From NCBI GenBank assembly GCA_003132865.1, contig PKYZ01000900.1, forward strand, positions 1 through 6,916: a DNA stretch of 6,916 nt, written 5' to 3'. Positions 1 to 5,919 of this stretch are shown one piece after another (position 1 is the first letter of the stretch; every line of letters starts with the position of its first letter). A program made the position numbers and the translations under genes. The stretch comes from Bryobacterales bacterium (GTDB lineage Bacteria > Acidobacteriota > Terriglobia > Bryobacterales > Bryobacteraceae). The notes beneath the pieces were generated by a model. That model was given only the letters and a program-made list of their open reading frames with translations, was not told the DNA's origin and ran no database searches.

Positions 1-1
1 A

Positions 2-493
2 ATTGCCCCCGGCAAGGAAATCGCTCTCAGCCCCGGCGAGTATAGCGAACTGATACGGGCCATCATTGAGGACTTCGGGGCGCGTTTTGTTCCCGGAGGC
101 GTCCTGGTCTATGCCGGCGACACGGGCGAGAAGTGGGGTTACTTCGACGCGGTGTTGCTGGCAAAGCTTGGCGTCAGTGTCGATGCCCACGGCAAGATGC
201 CGGACGTTGTTCTGTATTACCCGGAACGGAACTGGCTGTTGCTGATCGAATCCGTCACCAGTCACGGCCCCGTGGACGGAAAACGCCATGCAGAGCTTGC
301 GCGGCTTTTTGCCAAGGCGGCGGCCGGCCTGGTTTATGTGACCGCCTTCCCCAACCGGGCGACCATGAGCCGCTATCTCGGCGACATCGCGTGGGAAACG
401 GAAGTCTGGGTAGCTGACGCCCCCTCTCACCTGATTCATTTCAACGGTGAACGGTTCCTCGGTCCCTATACGCCTGCGATCAGTTACGCTTAA
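2..493 (+). CDS. Type II restriction endonuclease, BsuBI/PstI family (C-terminal part, gene cut by window start)
   Basis: The frame is open from the first complete codon at base 2 to a TAA at 491-493, giving 163 residues. Family members are a little over 300 aa, so roughly the N-terminal half lies before the window. I recognise the conserved BsuBI/PstI core: LSPGEYSELIRAIIEDF (residues 9-25), GDTGEKWGYFD (39-49), GKMPDVVLYYPE (64-75), IESVTSHGPVDGKRHAEL (82-99), GLVYVTAF (109-116), and IAWETEVWVADAPSHLIHFNG (129-149, C-terminal block). D68 and E83 fit the acidic residues of the PD-(D/E)XK-type nuclease fold proposed for this family. Characterised members BsuBI and PstI cut CTGCAG as partners of an N6-adenine methyltransferase. 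No methyltransferase is visible here; it would be expected upstream. The specificity of this copy cannot be read from the sequence. An ATG at 152 inside the frame is not the real start, because conserved family sequence precedes it. Confidence 0.93.
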   Translation: MAPGKEIALSPGEYSELIRAIIEDFGARFVPGGVLVYAGDTGEKWGYFDAVLLAKLGVSVDAHGKMPDVVLYYPERNWLLLIESVTSHGPVDGKRHAELARLFAKAAAGLVYVTAFPNRATMSRYLGDIAWETEVWVADAPSHLIHFNGERFLGPYTPAISYA

Positions 494-498
494 AAGGA
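494..498 (+). promoter_or_regulatory. Ribosome binding site AAGGA for the small ORF at 509
   Basis: AAGGA begins directly after the endonuclease stop codon and lies 10 nt before the ATG at 509. Sequence and spacing are close to the Shine-Dalgarno consensus. This is the main reason to believe the short ORF was once the start of a real, translationally linked gene. Confidence 0.5.
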
Positions 499-508
499 AC
501 GCACCACT

Positions 509-610
509 ATGGCGTTACTCAATGAATCGCGCTTGCGATCTCTAGCAAAATCGTGGGCGTCGCAACGAGTTGGTGGAGAGGCGATCCACAATGCGAAGAA
601 TCATCTCTAG
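509..610 (+). pseudogene. Short ORF (33 aa), probable 5' remnant of a gene downstream of the endonuclease
   Basis: ATG at 509 opens a frame of 33 codons ending at TAG 608-610. The start has a good AAGGA ribosome binding site and lies 15 bp after the endonuclease stop, as expected for the next gene of a restriction operon. The peptide begins MALLNESRLRSLAKSW and continues with GEAIHNAKNHL. This style of short helical leader, with L..ES.LR..A, resembles what I recall at the N-terminus of some bacterial TIR-domain or similar defence proteins, but that is recollection from a very short stretch and could be wrong. After the stop the DNA is coding-like only on the opposite strand. I infer that the rest of the gene was lost at a recombination junction near 600-625. 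Alternatives are a genuine short peptide or a chance ORF. It overlaps the minus-strand ORF at 542-862, so one of the two reading-frame ends is probably not ancestral. Confidence 0.35.
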
Positions 611-862
611 ATGCTTTTGTTTTTTATCCATCGCTCGGTAAATCCCGGTCCGCTCCAGTTCGTCAAGGCTCACGTCAAATCTCAGATTGCTTTGATCCGG
701 TTCGCCTCGGCTGCCGCGGATCTGGTCCATGGTGAAGCCGAGATCGGCAGCCGCTTGCTCGACGGTGATGCCTCCCTCCGGGTTTTGCCGGAAGTACTCG
801 CGCGAGGCGGCTACCGCTCGCCGGTCTTCTTCGTTTAGGGGTTCGTCGTCGGGCTCGACCAT
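542..862 (-). CDS. Small antitoxin-like protein of unknown function (possibly frameshifted at its 5' end)
   Basis: The 106-residue frame begins MVEPDDEPLNEEDRRAVAAS, followed by REYFRQNPEGGITVEQAAAD and LGFTMDQIRG. The acidic start, the EYFRQNPEGG segment and the short helix-turn-helix-like stretch with TVEQAAADLGFTMDQI resemble small antitoxin-like proteins common in acidobacteria and cyanobacteria, but I cannot name a family with certainty. The C-terminal half (SLDELERTGIYR, then KKQKHLEMILRIVDRL) is helical and unrecognised; its last part lies antisense to the short ORF at 509-610. No toxin gene is adjacent: the plus-strand neighbour is the endonuclease and the minus-strand upstream neighbour is an aldolase, ending 52 bp before the ATG at 920. 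The frame stays open upstream of 862 back to a TGA at 953-955. Residues there (RRELLEQLGANQ, just before the ATG) look protein-like, but no good start codon lies in frame. A better ribosome binding site with an ATG at 920 sits in the neighbouring frame. Confidence 0.55.
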   Translation of the reverse strand: MVEPDDEPLNEEDRRAVAASREYFRQNPEGGITVEQAAADLGFTMDQIRGSRGEPDQSNLRFDVSLDELERTGIYRAMDKKQKHLEMILRIVDRLSTNSLRRPRFC

Positions 863-929
863 TTGGTTCGCGCCGAGTTGTTCCAGTAGTTCGCGCCTGT
901 CGTTTGGCTGCGACGTCCATATGGGTGTG

Positions 930-934
930 CTCCC
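930..934 (-). promoter_or_regulatory. Candidate ribosome binding site GGGAG for an ATG at 918-920 (minus strand)
   Basis: Read on the minus strand, GGGAG is followed after 9 nt by an ATG (918-920) that opens MDVAAKRQ. That is the best translation start in front of the antitoxin-like gene, yet it is one base out of frame with the body of the protein at 542-862. The ATG at 862 has no comparable site. This is evidence for either a recent single-base frameshift or a sequencing error. Confidence 0.35.
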
Positions 935-972
935 AAAGACAGCGATCCGAGGTCAAGCGAGCTGCATCGCAC

Positions 973-2004
973 TTACCGCAGCCACTCGTCCAGATGCTCG
1001 CGCACGAAGGCATCGTCATTCAGGTGCGGATACGCGCGATAGACGCGTTCAATCTCCTCGGCCTGACCCGGCGAGAGATCCTCGTCCGGATTGAGGCACC
1101 AGCGGCCCGCGAGCAGTCCCTGCCGCCGCAACACTTCATGAATACCGGCGATGCAGCCGCGGAACTGGTTGGCGGCATCGAACAGCGCGGCGTTTGCATC
1201 GGTGATTTCCGCGCCCAAGGTCAGCCAGGATGCCGCCAGGGGCCGTTCACCGCACACTTCGGCGTGAATCTGTTCCAGCATCCTTACTGCCCGCAGAGTC
1301 CAAACGGCCCAATGCCCCAACAAGCCGCCGACCATGCGCAGGGGGCGCAGAGTGCGCGCGCCGAAGCGGAACGGGGTCGCGAGATCGGCGACGATGCTGT
1401 CGTCGTTGCCGGTGTAGAGCGCGATCTCGTCCGCGCGCCCGGAATCCGCCACCGCGCGCACCACATCCAGGGTCTGGTAGCGGTTGAATGGCGCAATCTT
1501 GATGGCCACTACGCGCGGCATTTCCGCAAACTCGCGCCAGAATGCATAAGGAAGGATGCGGCCACCCACCGCCGGTTGAAGATAGAATCCGAACAGCGGG
1601 ATGGCTTCGGCCACCGCGCGGGCGTGCGCCAGCAGTTCGGGCACCGGCGCATCGCGCCATGCGCCCAGGCTCAGCAGGCCCACGTCGTAGCCGCACCGCG
1701 CGGCGAATTCCGCTTCGCGTAAGGCCGGCGGCGTGCGGCCCACGATGCCCGCCACCTTGACCATATCGCCGGCGCGCAACTCCTCCATGGCCAGTTCCAG
1801 CACCGGTTCGAACAGGCCGAAGCGCGGGTCGCGGATCTCAAATTGCGTGGTGTGCACGCCCACGGCCACGCCACCCGCCCCCGCGGCCAGGTAGTAGCGC
1901 GTGAGGGCGCGCTGGTGGCGCTCGTCGAGCTTGCGCGCGGCGGTCAACGCCAGCGGGTGCGCGGGGATCGCCACGCCTTCCCGCAACCTCTCGCGCCAGC
2001 TCAC
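973..2004 (-). CDS. Dihydrodipicolinate synthase/N-acetylneuraminate lyase family aldolase
   Basis: A 343-residue protein of the class I (Schiff-base) pyruvate aldolase family, a cytoplasmic (beta/alpha)8 barrel. Visible features, in order: IPAHPLAL (13-20), Y..AGAGGVAVGVHTTQFE (38-56), where T52-T53 and E56 match the TTGE substrate loop of DapA; VAGIVGR (84-90); GFYLQPAVGGR (139-149), with Y141 at the place of the catalytic tyrosine; and VVAIKIAPF (165-173), with K169 as the likely Schiff-base lysine. The protein exceeds the usual ~290 aa of DapA, with a charged C-terminal extension from about residue 300. The sequence diverges from true DapA around the tyrosine, so the substrate is open; lysine biosynthesis should not be assumed. 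The start is a GTG at 2002-2004 that overlaps the stop of the upstream adenosine-specific kinase gene by 4 bp (GTGA). No clear ribosome binding site precedes it, so translation is probably coupled to the kinase gene. It ends with TAA at 973-975. Confidence 0.92.
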   Translation of the reverse strand: MSWRERLREGVAIPAHPLALTAARKLDERHQRALTRYYLAAGAGGVAVGVHTTQFEIRDPRFGLFEPVLELAMEELRAGDMVKVAGIVGRTPPALREAEFAARCGYDVGLLSLGAWRDAPVPELLAHARAVAEAIPLFGFYLQPAVGGRILPYAFWREFAEMPRVVAIKIAPFNRYQTLDVVRAVADSGRADEIALYTGNDDSIVADLATPFRFGARTLRPLRMVGGLLGHWAVWTLRAVRMLEQIHAEVCGERPLAASWLTLGAEITDANAALFDAANQFRGCIAGIHEVLRRQGLLAGRWCLNPDEDLSPGQAEEIERVYRAYPHLNDDAFVREHLDEWLR

Positions 2005-2483
2005 CGCTTGTAGCCGATCTTGCGCAGAAAATCGTGGCGGGCGCGCGCGTCGGCTTCGGTCTCCACGCCCTTGGGCGGGAACCCGTCGATCACACCCAGC
2101 ACGCCGCGACCCTGCTCAGTCTGGGCCACCACCACCTCGACCGGATTGGCGGTAGCGCAGAAAATCGAGCAGACCTCGGGCACCTCCTTGATGCGCCCGA
2201 GCACGTTAATGGGGTAACCATTCAGCAGCGCAATCACGAAGATGTGGCCGGCGGCGATGGCCGTGGCGTTGCGCACCGCCATCGCCTTCAGCGCATCGTC
2301 ATTGCCATCCACGCGCGTCAGGCAGGGGCCGGAAGCCTCGTTGAAGGCGATGCCGAACTTCAGATTCGGCACGGTATTCACCAGCGCCTCATACAAGTCT
2401 TCGACGGACTTGATAAAGTGAGTATGTCCCAGAATCACGTTGCCGCCTTCGGGAATCTCCAGGCGAACAGTCGTCAGATCCAT
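2001..2483 (-). CDS. Adenosine-specific kinase family protein (DUF355)
   Basis: A 160-residue protein that matches the small adenosine-specific kinase family nearly end to end, a group first characterised from hyperthermophilic archaea and proposed to phosphorylate adenosine to AMP. Recognisable blocks are VRLEIPEGGNVILGHTHFIK (6-25), VEDLYEALVNTVPNLKFGIA (27-46), NEASGPCLTRVDGNDD (48-63), GHIFVIALLNGYPINVL (79-95), VPEVCSIFCATANPVEVVVA (101-120) and TEQGRGVLGVIDGFPPKGVE (122-141); the end LRKIGYKR is typical. The ATG at 2481-2483 gives the normal family length. The frame is open for another 32 codons to an ATG at 2579, but that stretch has no family similarity and overlaps the divergent HEAT gene, so I reject it. 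There is little Shine-Dalgarno sequence, but TATGCT lies 6 nt upstream and could be a -10 box of a leaderless transcript. It is first in a two-gene unit with the aldolase. Confidence 0.93.
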   Translation of the reverse strand: MDLTTVRLEIPEGGNVILGHTHFIKSVEDLYEALVNTVPNLKFGIAFNEASGPCLTRVDGNDDALKAMAVRNATAIAAGHIFVIALLNGYPINVLGRIKEVPEVCSIFCATANPVEVVVAQTEQGRGVLGVIDGFPPKGVETEADARARHDFLRKIGYKR

Positions 2484-2489
2484 GGCCCC

Positions 2490-2495
2490 AGCATA
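2490..2495 (-). promoter_or_regulatory. Candidate -10 box TATGCT for the adenosine-kinase/aldolase pair
   Basis: On the minus strand TATGCT is followed by 6 nt (GGGGCC) and then the kinase ATG. A start of transcription 6-7 nt after the hexamer would fall on the ATG itself. No convincing -35 hexamer is seen at the expected distance, so the support is positional only. Confidence 0.25.
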
Positions 2496-2527
2496 CCGCC
2501 GCGCCAGCCTCCCATGAACCCGAGGAA

Positions 2528-2533
2528 TATACT
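2528..2533 (+). promoter_or_regulatory. Candidate -10 box TATACT for the HEAT-repeat gene
   Basis: TATACT is close to the TATAAT consensus and ends 6 nt before the ATG at 2540. Transcription would start at or next to that ATG, giving a leaderless message, or a 15-nt leader if the ATG at 2555 is used. The expected -35 position is CAGCCT, which is not consensus. Confidence 0.3.
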
Positions 2534-2539
2534 TGAGGG

Positions 2540-3397
2540 ATGCAATCGAGATGGATGGGCGCACGCCTGCTGCTGGCATTGGCAGTAGTTGGCGGTATGC
2601 GCGCGGCTACCAATGACCGATGCAACGATCTGCTGCGGCAGGCGTTGGAGAACAAGAATCCGGATACGCGCAAGCAGGCCGTGGTGGCGCTGAGCCTGGC
2701 TGCCACGGACGAGCCGGTCTTCGCAAAGCTGCAAGGGATGCTACAGGACAAGGACGTCGAGGTGCGCCTGGCGGCCGTGGCCAGCTTGGCCGAGGTGGAC
2801 ACAGCCAGCGCGCGGGCGGCGCTGCGCAAGGCGCTCGAAGACGATGTGCCGGAGGTGAGCTTTGCGGCGGCCAAGGCGCTTTGGATGTTGCATGACCCCG
2901 CGGGCGAACAGGCCCTGCTGGCCGTGCTCGGACGCGAGAGCAAGACGTCGTCAAACTTCTTTTCGAAGCAGAAGCGCGATGCGCTGCGTATGATTCACAC
3001 ACCGCGCGTCCTGTTCCTGTTCGCGGCCCGGACGGGCGCGGGATTCGCGCCGGTACCCGGCCTGGGCCAAGGCATCGGCTCGATGCAAGCGCTGCTCACC
3101 GATCCCGGCGTCTCCGGCCGTGCAGCGGCGGCGTTGCTGCTCGGCAAGGACAAGTCGCCGGTTACGCTGGATGCGCTCAAGGACGCGTTGCTCGACAGGG
3201 ATTGGTCGGTGCGCGCCGCCGCCGTGCATTCGCTGGCGCTGCGCGACGATCCAACCCTGAAGAAAGATCTGGAGCCTCTTTTGGACGACGACAAGGAGCC
3301 TGTGCGGCTGCGCGCCGCGGCAGGAGTCCTGAGGCTCTCGGCTATTGAAGAGAAACAAACCAGGAAGAAGCAGCCAAAAGTCACGAAGCGCAAATGA
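2540..3397 (+). CDS. Secreted HEAT-repeat protein
   Basis: A 285-residue protein with a likely signal peptide: a hydrophobic core LLLALAVVGG (10-19) and an A-x-A-like region near residues 20-24, so it is probably exported. The body is built of paired helices of HEAT type. Clear repeats are DTRKQAVVALSLAA (42-55), DVEVRLAAVASLAEVD (72-87) and VPEVSFAAAKALWMLHDP (103-120). After an insert come two more, around DWSVRAAAVHSLALRD (221-236) and EPVRLRAAAGVLRLS (253-267). The insert (about 153-190) contains VLFLFAARTGAGFAPVPGLG (157-176), a Gly/Pro-rich hydrophobic stretch that is not a HEAT repeat. The tail (270-285) is strongly basic. HEAT arrays usually bind other proteins; no partner is indicated. 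Starts at 2540 and 2555 are both possible. A GAGGG lies directly against the ATG at 2540, too close to serve it and 15 nt from 2555, so Shine-Dalgarno spacing does not decide between them. It is divergent from the kinase gene (56 bp) and convergent with the permease (7 bp). Confidence 0.87.
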   Translation: MQSRWMGARLLLALAVVGGMRAATNDRCNDLLRQALENKNPDTRKQAVVALSLAATDEPVFAKLQGMLQDKDVEVRLAAVASLAEVDTASARAALRKALEDDVPEVSFAAAKALWMLHDPAGEQALLAVLGRESKTSSNFFSKQKRDALRMIHTPRVLFLFAARTGAGFAPVPGLGQGIGSMQALLTDPGVSGRAAAALLLGKDKSPVTLDALKDALLDRDWSVRAAAVHSLALRDDPTLKKDLEPLLDDDKEPVRLRAAAGVLRLSAIEEKQTRKKQPKVTKRK

Positions 3398-3404
3398 GCT
3401 GAAC

Positions 3405-5852
3405 TCACTCTTCCCGCAACGCCACCGCCGGATCGATGTGCGCCGCCCGCCGGGCCGGCACGGCGCCCGCCACCAGCGCGATCGCCAGCATCAGCGCGGC
3501 CACTCCCGCGAGCACCAGCGGGCGGCCCGGACCCGTAAGCAGAAAACTCCGCAACAGCCGCATGCCCGCCATCGCCGTCACCGCTCCCACCACTATGCCG
3601 GTGGCCGTCAGCAGCAGGCTGCGCCGCACCACCAGCCCGACCACATCGCCCGGCGAGGCGCCCAGGGCCATGCGCACACCCACTTCACGCCGGCGCTCGG
3701 TTACCAGTTGCGACAGCACGCCGTACAGCCCTATGGCGGCCATCAGCAGCGCCAACCCGGCGAACACGCCCAGCAGCGCCGCGCGGAAACCAGGCTTCGA
3801 AAACGCCTGCTCGTTCAGGAACTGCCGCAGGCTGGTGACCTCGGAAAGCGGCAGCGTGGGATCGACTTGGCCGACCGCGCGGCGCAGCGCCGCCACCAGC
3901 GTGTCGAGCGGCCGATCGTCCGCGCCCAGCCAGCGCCCGCCCGCGCGCATCATCACCACCAACTGGCGCCCGCCGTTCGGCTCGCTCTGCGCGAAGGGCA
4001 TGTAGACGTGCGGCTGCACTTTCCAGTGCATTTCATCGAACGGGTTGGTCTCCTTGATATTGCCGATCAGGCCGACCACGGTTCGCCAGGGCGAGTCGCT
4101 GCCCAGTTCCCCGAGCCTGATGTGCTTGCCCAAGGGGTCCTGGCCCGCGAAATAGCGGCGCGCGAACTCCCGATCCACGATGGCCACCGGCTCGCTTTGT
4201 GCGGTATCCAGGGGTCCGAACTCGCGTCCGGCGGCCAGCGGCAGGCCCGCCACGCGGAAGTATTCCGGAAAGATCAGGTGCCGCTGGATGAAGGCGGTCT
4301 CGCGCGCCGCGGGGCCCCCGGCGGCCTCCGCATGCATCTCCCTGCCCGATCGCACCGCCGCTTCGAGCGCAGGCATGCCGGCCAGCGATTGCGCTAGGCG
4401 ATCGCAAAACAGCAGCCGGTCCGCCAGCGCCGGATAGGCGGCCTTCGGCAGATCGAGCTGAGCAATCAATAGGCCATCCATGCGGTATCCCAGCGGTTCG
4501 GCGCGCAACCGGAACAGGCTTTCGATCAGCAGAGCTGCGCCGGTGAGCAAGGTCAACGACAGGGCGACCTCGAGCACCACCAGCAGGCTGCGCGAACGCC
4601 GCTCGGCCCGTCCCGCCGACCCGCCGCGCCCGCCCTGCTTCAGCAAATCGTGCAGCCGGAAGCGTGATGCCTGCAAAGCGGGCAGCAGTCCGGATAGGAC
4701 CGCGGTCGGCACGGCCAGGGCCGCGGCGAAGGCGAGCACGCGCCAATCCAGCGAAACGCTTCCGGACGTGACGCCGATGGGCAGTTCTACGGGTTGCACG
4801 GCGAGAAAGTAGCGCAGCCCGCCATATGCCAGCAGCACGCCCGCGGCCGCTCCCAGCGCGCAGAGCAGCAGGTTCTCCGTCAGGATCTGGCGGATCAGCC
4901 GTCCGCGTCCCGCGCCCAGCGCCGTGCGAATGGCGATTTCGCGGCGGCGCTCCAGGGCGCGGCCGGCCAGCAGGTTGGCGACATTGGCGCAAGCGATGAG
5001 CAGCACGAATGCGACGGCCGCGAATAACAGGAGCAGTCCGGAGCGCAGTCCTCTGCCCGCCAGCCACGTGAATTCCTCCTGTAAGCTGCGCACCATGGCG
5101 CCCGCATGTAGGATCTCGTCCGGGTCGGTCTGCTCCAGCGCGGCGCGCAGAGCGGCGATCTCCGCTTCGGCCGATGCTATCGAGACGCCCGGACGCAACC
5201 GGCCCACAACACCCATCCCATGGAATTTGGCGCTGGCCTGGCGCGCCACGTCGGCGGGCGTGAGCAGCGTCCAAAAGAGAACTTGCCTGGGATAGAACTC
5301 GAAACCGCGCGGCATGATGCCGAGCACGGTGTAGGCTCTCCCATCGAGCGTCAGAGCCTGCCCGATGGCGCCTGGCGCGCCGCCGAAAAGAGCCTTCCAT
5401 CCGGCATCGCTCAGCACCACGGACGGCCCTCGGTTCAGGTCGGCCGGACCAAACGTGCGGCCTTGCGCGGGGGGCGCCCCAAGTATTTCGAAGAAGCGCG
5501 GCGTGACGGCTTCGCCCTGCGAGCGGCGCGGGTCGCCGCGCCCGGCGATCGTATACTCCTCCCACTGCCATCCGGCGATCCCGTCGAACGAGCGGCCTTG
5601 GCGGTCGAAGACCTCCACATCGCGATAGCAGGCGAAACCCTTGGGCTCCCAGCCGGTGGTCTCCCAGATGGCCGCCAGGCGCGCGGGATCGCGAAAGGGC
5701 AGCGGGCGCAGCAGGATTCCGTCCACCAGGCTGAAGATCAGCGCATTGGCGCCAATCCCCAGGGCCAACAATAGAATGGCGGCCGCGGCGAAGCCGGGAT
5801 TCTTGCGCAGCGCGCGGGCGGCGTAACCAAGATCGGCAATGAACTCGCGCAT
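3405..5852 (-). CDS. ADOP-family duplicated ABC transporter permease (MacB/FtsX-like)
   Basis: An 815-residue inner-membrane protein made of two tandem MacB-type permease units, the layout of acidobacterial duplicated orphan permeases. Unit 1: N-terminal DLGYAARALRKNPGF (7-21), TM helix about 22-48 with LALGIGANALIFSLVDGILL, periplasmic MacB core domain about 52-262, TM about 271-297, the FtsX signature RRREIAIRTALGAGRGRLIR (302-321), and TMs about 325-350 and 370-393. Unit 2: TM about 422-447 (LLVVLEVALSLTLLTGAALL), periplasmic domain about 455-685, TM about 690-717, second signature RRREVGVRMALGASPGDVVG (720-739), TMs about 744-768 and 778-800, and the typical end DPAVALREE. The ATG at 5850-5852 matches where relatives begin. 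The frame runs open to 6119, but that extra 89 residues lacks similarity and lies antisense to the secreted-protein gene. An in-frame ATG at 5892-5894 is a weaker alternative. No ATPase gene is adjacent. Substrate unknown; MacB-type units are mechanotransmitters rather than classical channels. Confidence 0.95.
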   Translation of the reverse strand: MREFIADLGYAARALRKNPGFAAAAILLLALGIGANALIFSLVDGILLRPLPFRDPARLAAIWETTGWEPKGFACYRDVEVFDRQGRSFDGIAGWQWEEYTIAGRGDPRRSQGEAVTPRFFEILGAPPAQGRTFGPADLNRGPSVVLSDAGWKALFGGAPGAIGQALTLDGRAYTVLGIMPRGFEFYPRQVLFWTLLTPADVARQASAKFHGMGVVGRLRPGVSIASAEAEIAALRAALEQTDPDEILHAGAMVRSLQEEFTWLAGRGLRSGLLLLFAAVAFVLLIACANVANLLAGRALERRREIAIRTALGAGRGRLIRQILTENLLLCALGAAAGVLLAYGGLRYFLAVQPVELPIGVTSGSVSLDWRVLAFAAALAVPTAVLSGLLPALQASRFRLHDLLKQGGRGGSAGRAERRSRSLLVVLEVALSLTLLTGAALLIESLFRLRAEPLGYRMDGLLIAQLDLPKAAYPALADRLLFCDRLAQSLAGMPALEAAVRSGREMHAEAAGGPAARETAFIQRHLIFPEYFRVAGLPLAAGREFGPLDTAQSEPVAIVDREFARRYFAGQDPLGKHIRLGELGSDSPWRTVVGLIGNIKETNPFDEMHWKVQPHVYMPFAQSEPNGGRQLVVMMRAGGRWLGADDRPLDTLVAALRRAVGQVDPTLPLSEVTSLRQFLNEQAFSKPGFRAALLGVFAGLALLMAAIGLYGVLSQLVTERRREVGVRMALGASPGDVVGLVVRRSLLLTATGIVVGAVTAMAGMRLLRSFLLTGPGRPLVLAGVAALMLAIALVAGAVPARRAAHIDPAVALREE

Positions 5853-5906
5853 ATGCGATTCGGTCCAAGATATCAGATTTCGCGGCGCAGGCATGGCAAG
5901 CCCATG

Positions 5907-5912
5907 TACAAT
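5907..5912 (+). promoter_or_regulatory. Candidate -10 box TACAAT for the secreted-protein gene
   Basis: TACAAT lies in the 67-bp gap between two divergent genes and ends 7 nt before the ATG at 5920, so transcription would start at the ATG. There is no Shine-Dalgarno sequence between them. It overlaps a TGTACA palindrome (5905-5910), and its complement reads ATTGTA towards the permease. No good -35 box is visible. Confidence 0.3.
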
Positions 5913-5919
5913 AGTCCCC

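Noticed and set aside
611..838. 75-codon plus-strand ORF starting MLLFFIHRS, in the same frame as the truncated ORF at 509
   Set aside because: Being in frame after a single TAG, it could suggest a nonsense mutation, but its sequence beyond the first residues looks like a shadow of the minus-strand antitoxin-like gene.
904..1722. 272-codon plus-strand ORF
   Set aside because: It lies antisense within the aldolase gene and reads as a Gln/Arg/His-rich shadow with no recognisable domain; the minus-strand product is clearly a DapA-family protein.
2484..2579. N-terminal extension of 32 residues on the adenosine-specific kinase frame
   Set aside because: The family begins at the equivalent of MDLTTVRLEIPEG; the extension overlaps the divergent HEAT gene start and would exceed normal family length.
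3395..3407. TGAG-CTGAA-CTCA inverted repeat as a bidirectional terminator
   Set aside because: The stem is only 4 bp with no T-tract; it is largely explained by two facing TGA stop codons.
3345..4397. 350-codon plus-strand ORF rich in Arg, His and Gln
   Set aside because: It is a GC-driven shadow opposite the permease gene and overlaps the end of the HEAT gene in another frame.
4033..5868. 611-codon minus-strand ORF
   Set aside because: It is an alternate frame of the permease gene, dominated by Arg/Ala/Gly/Pro, without membrane segments or motifs.
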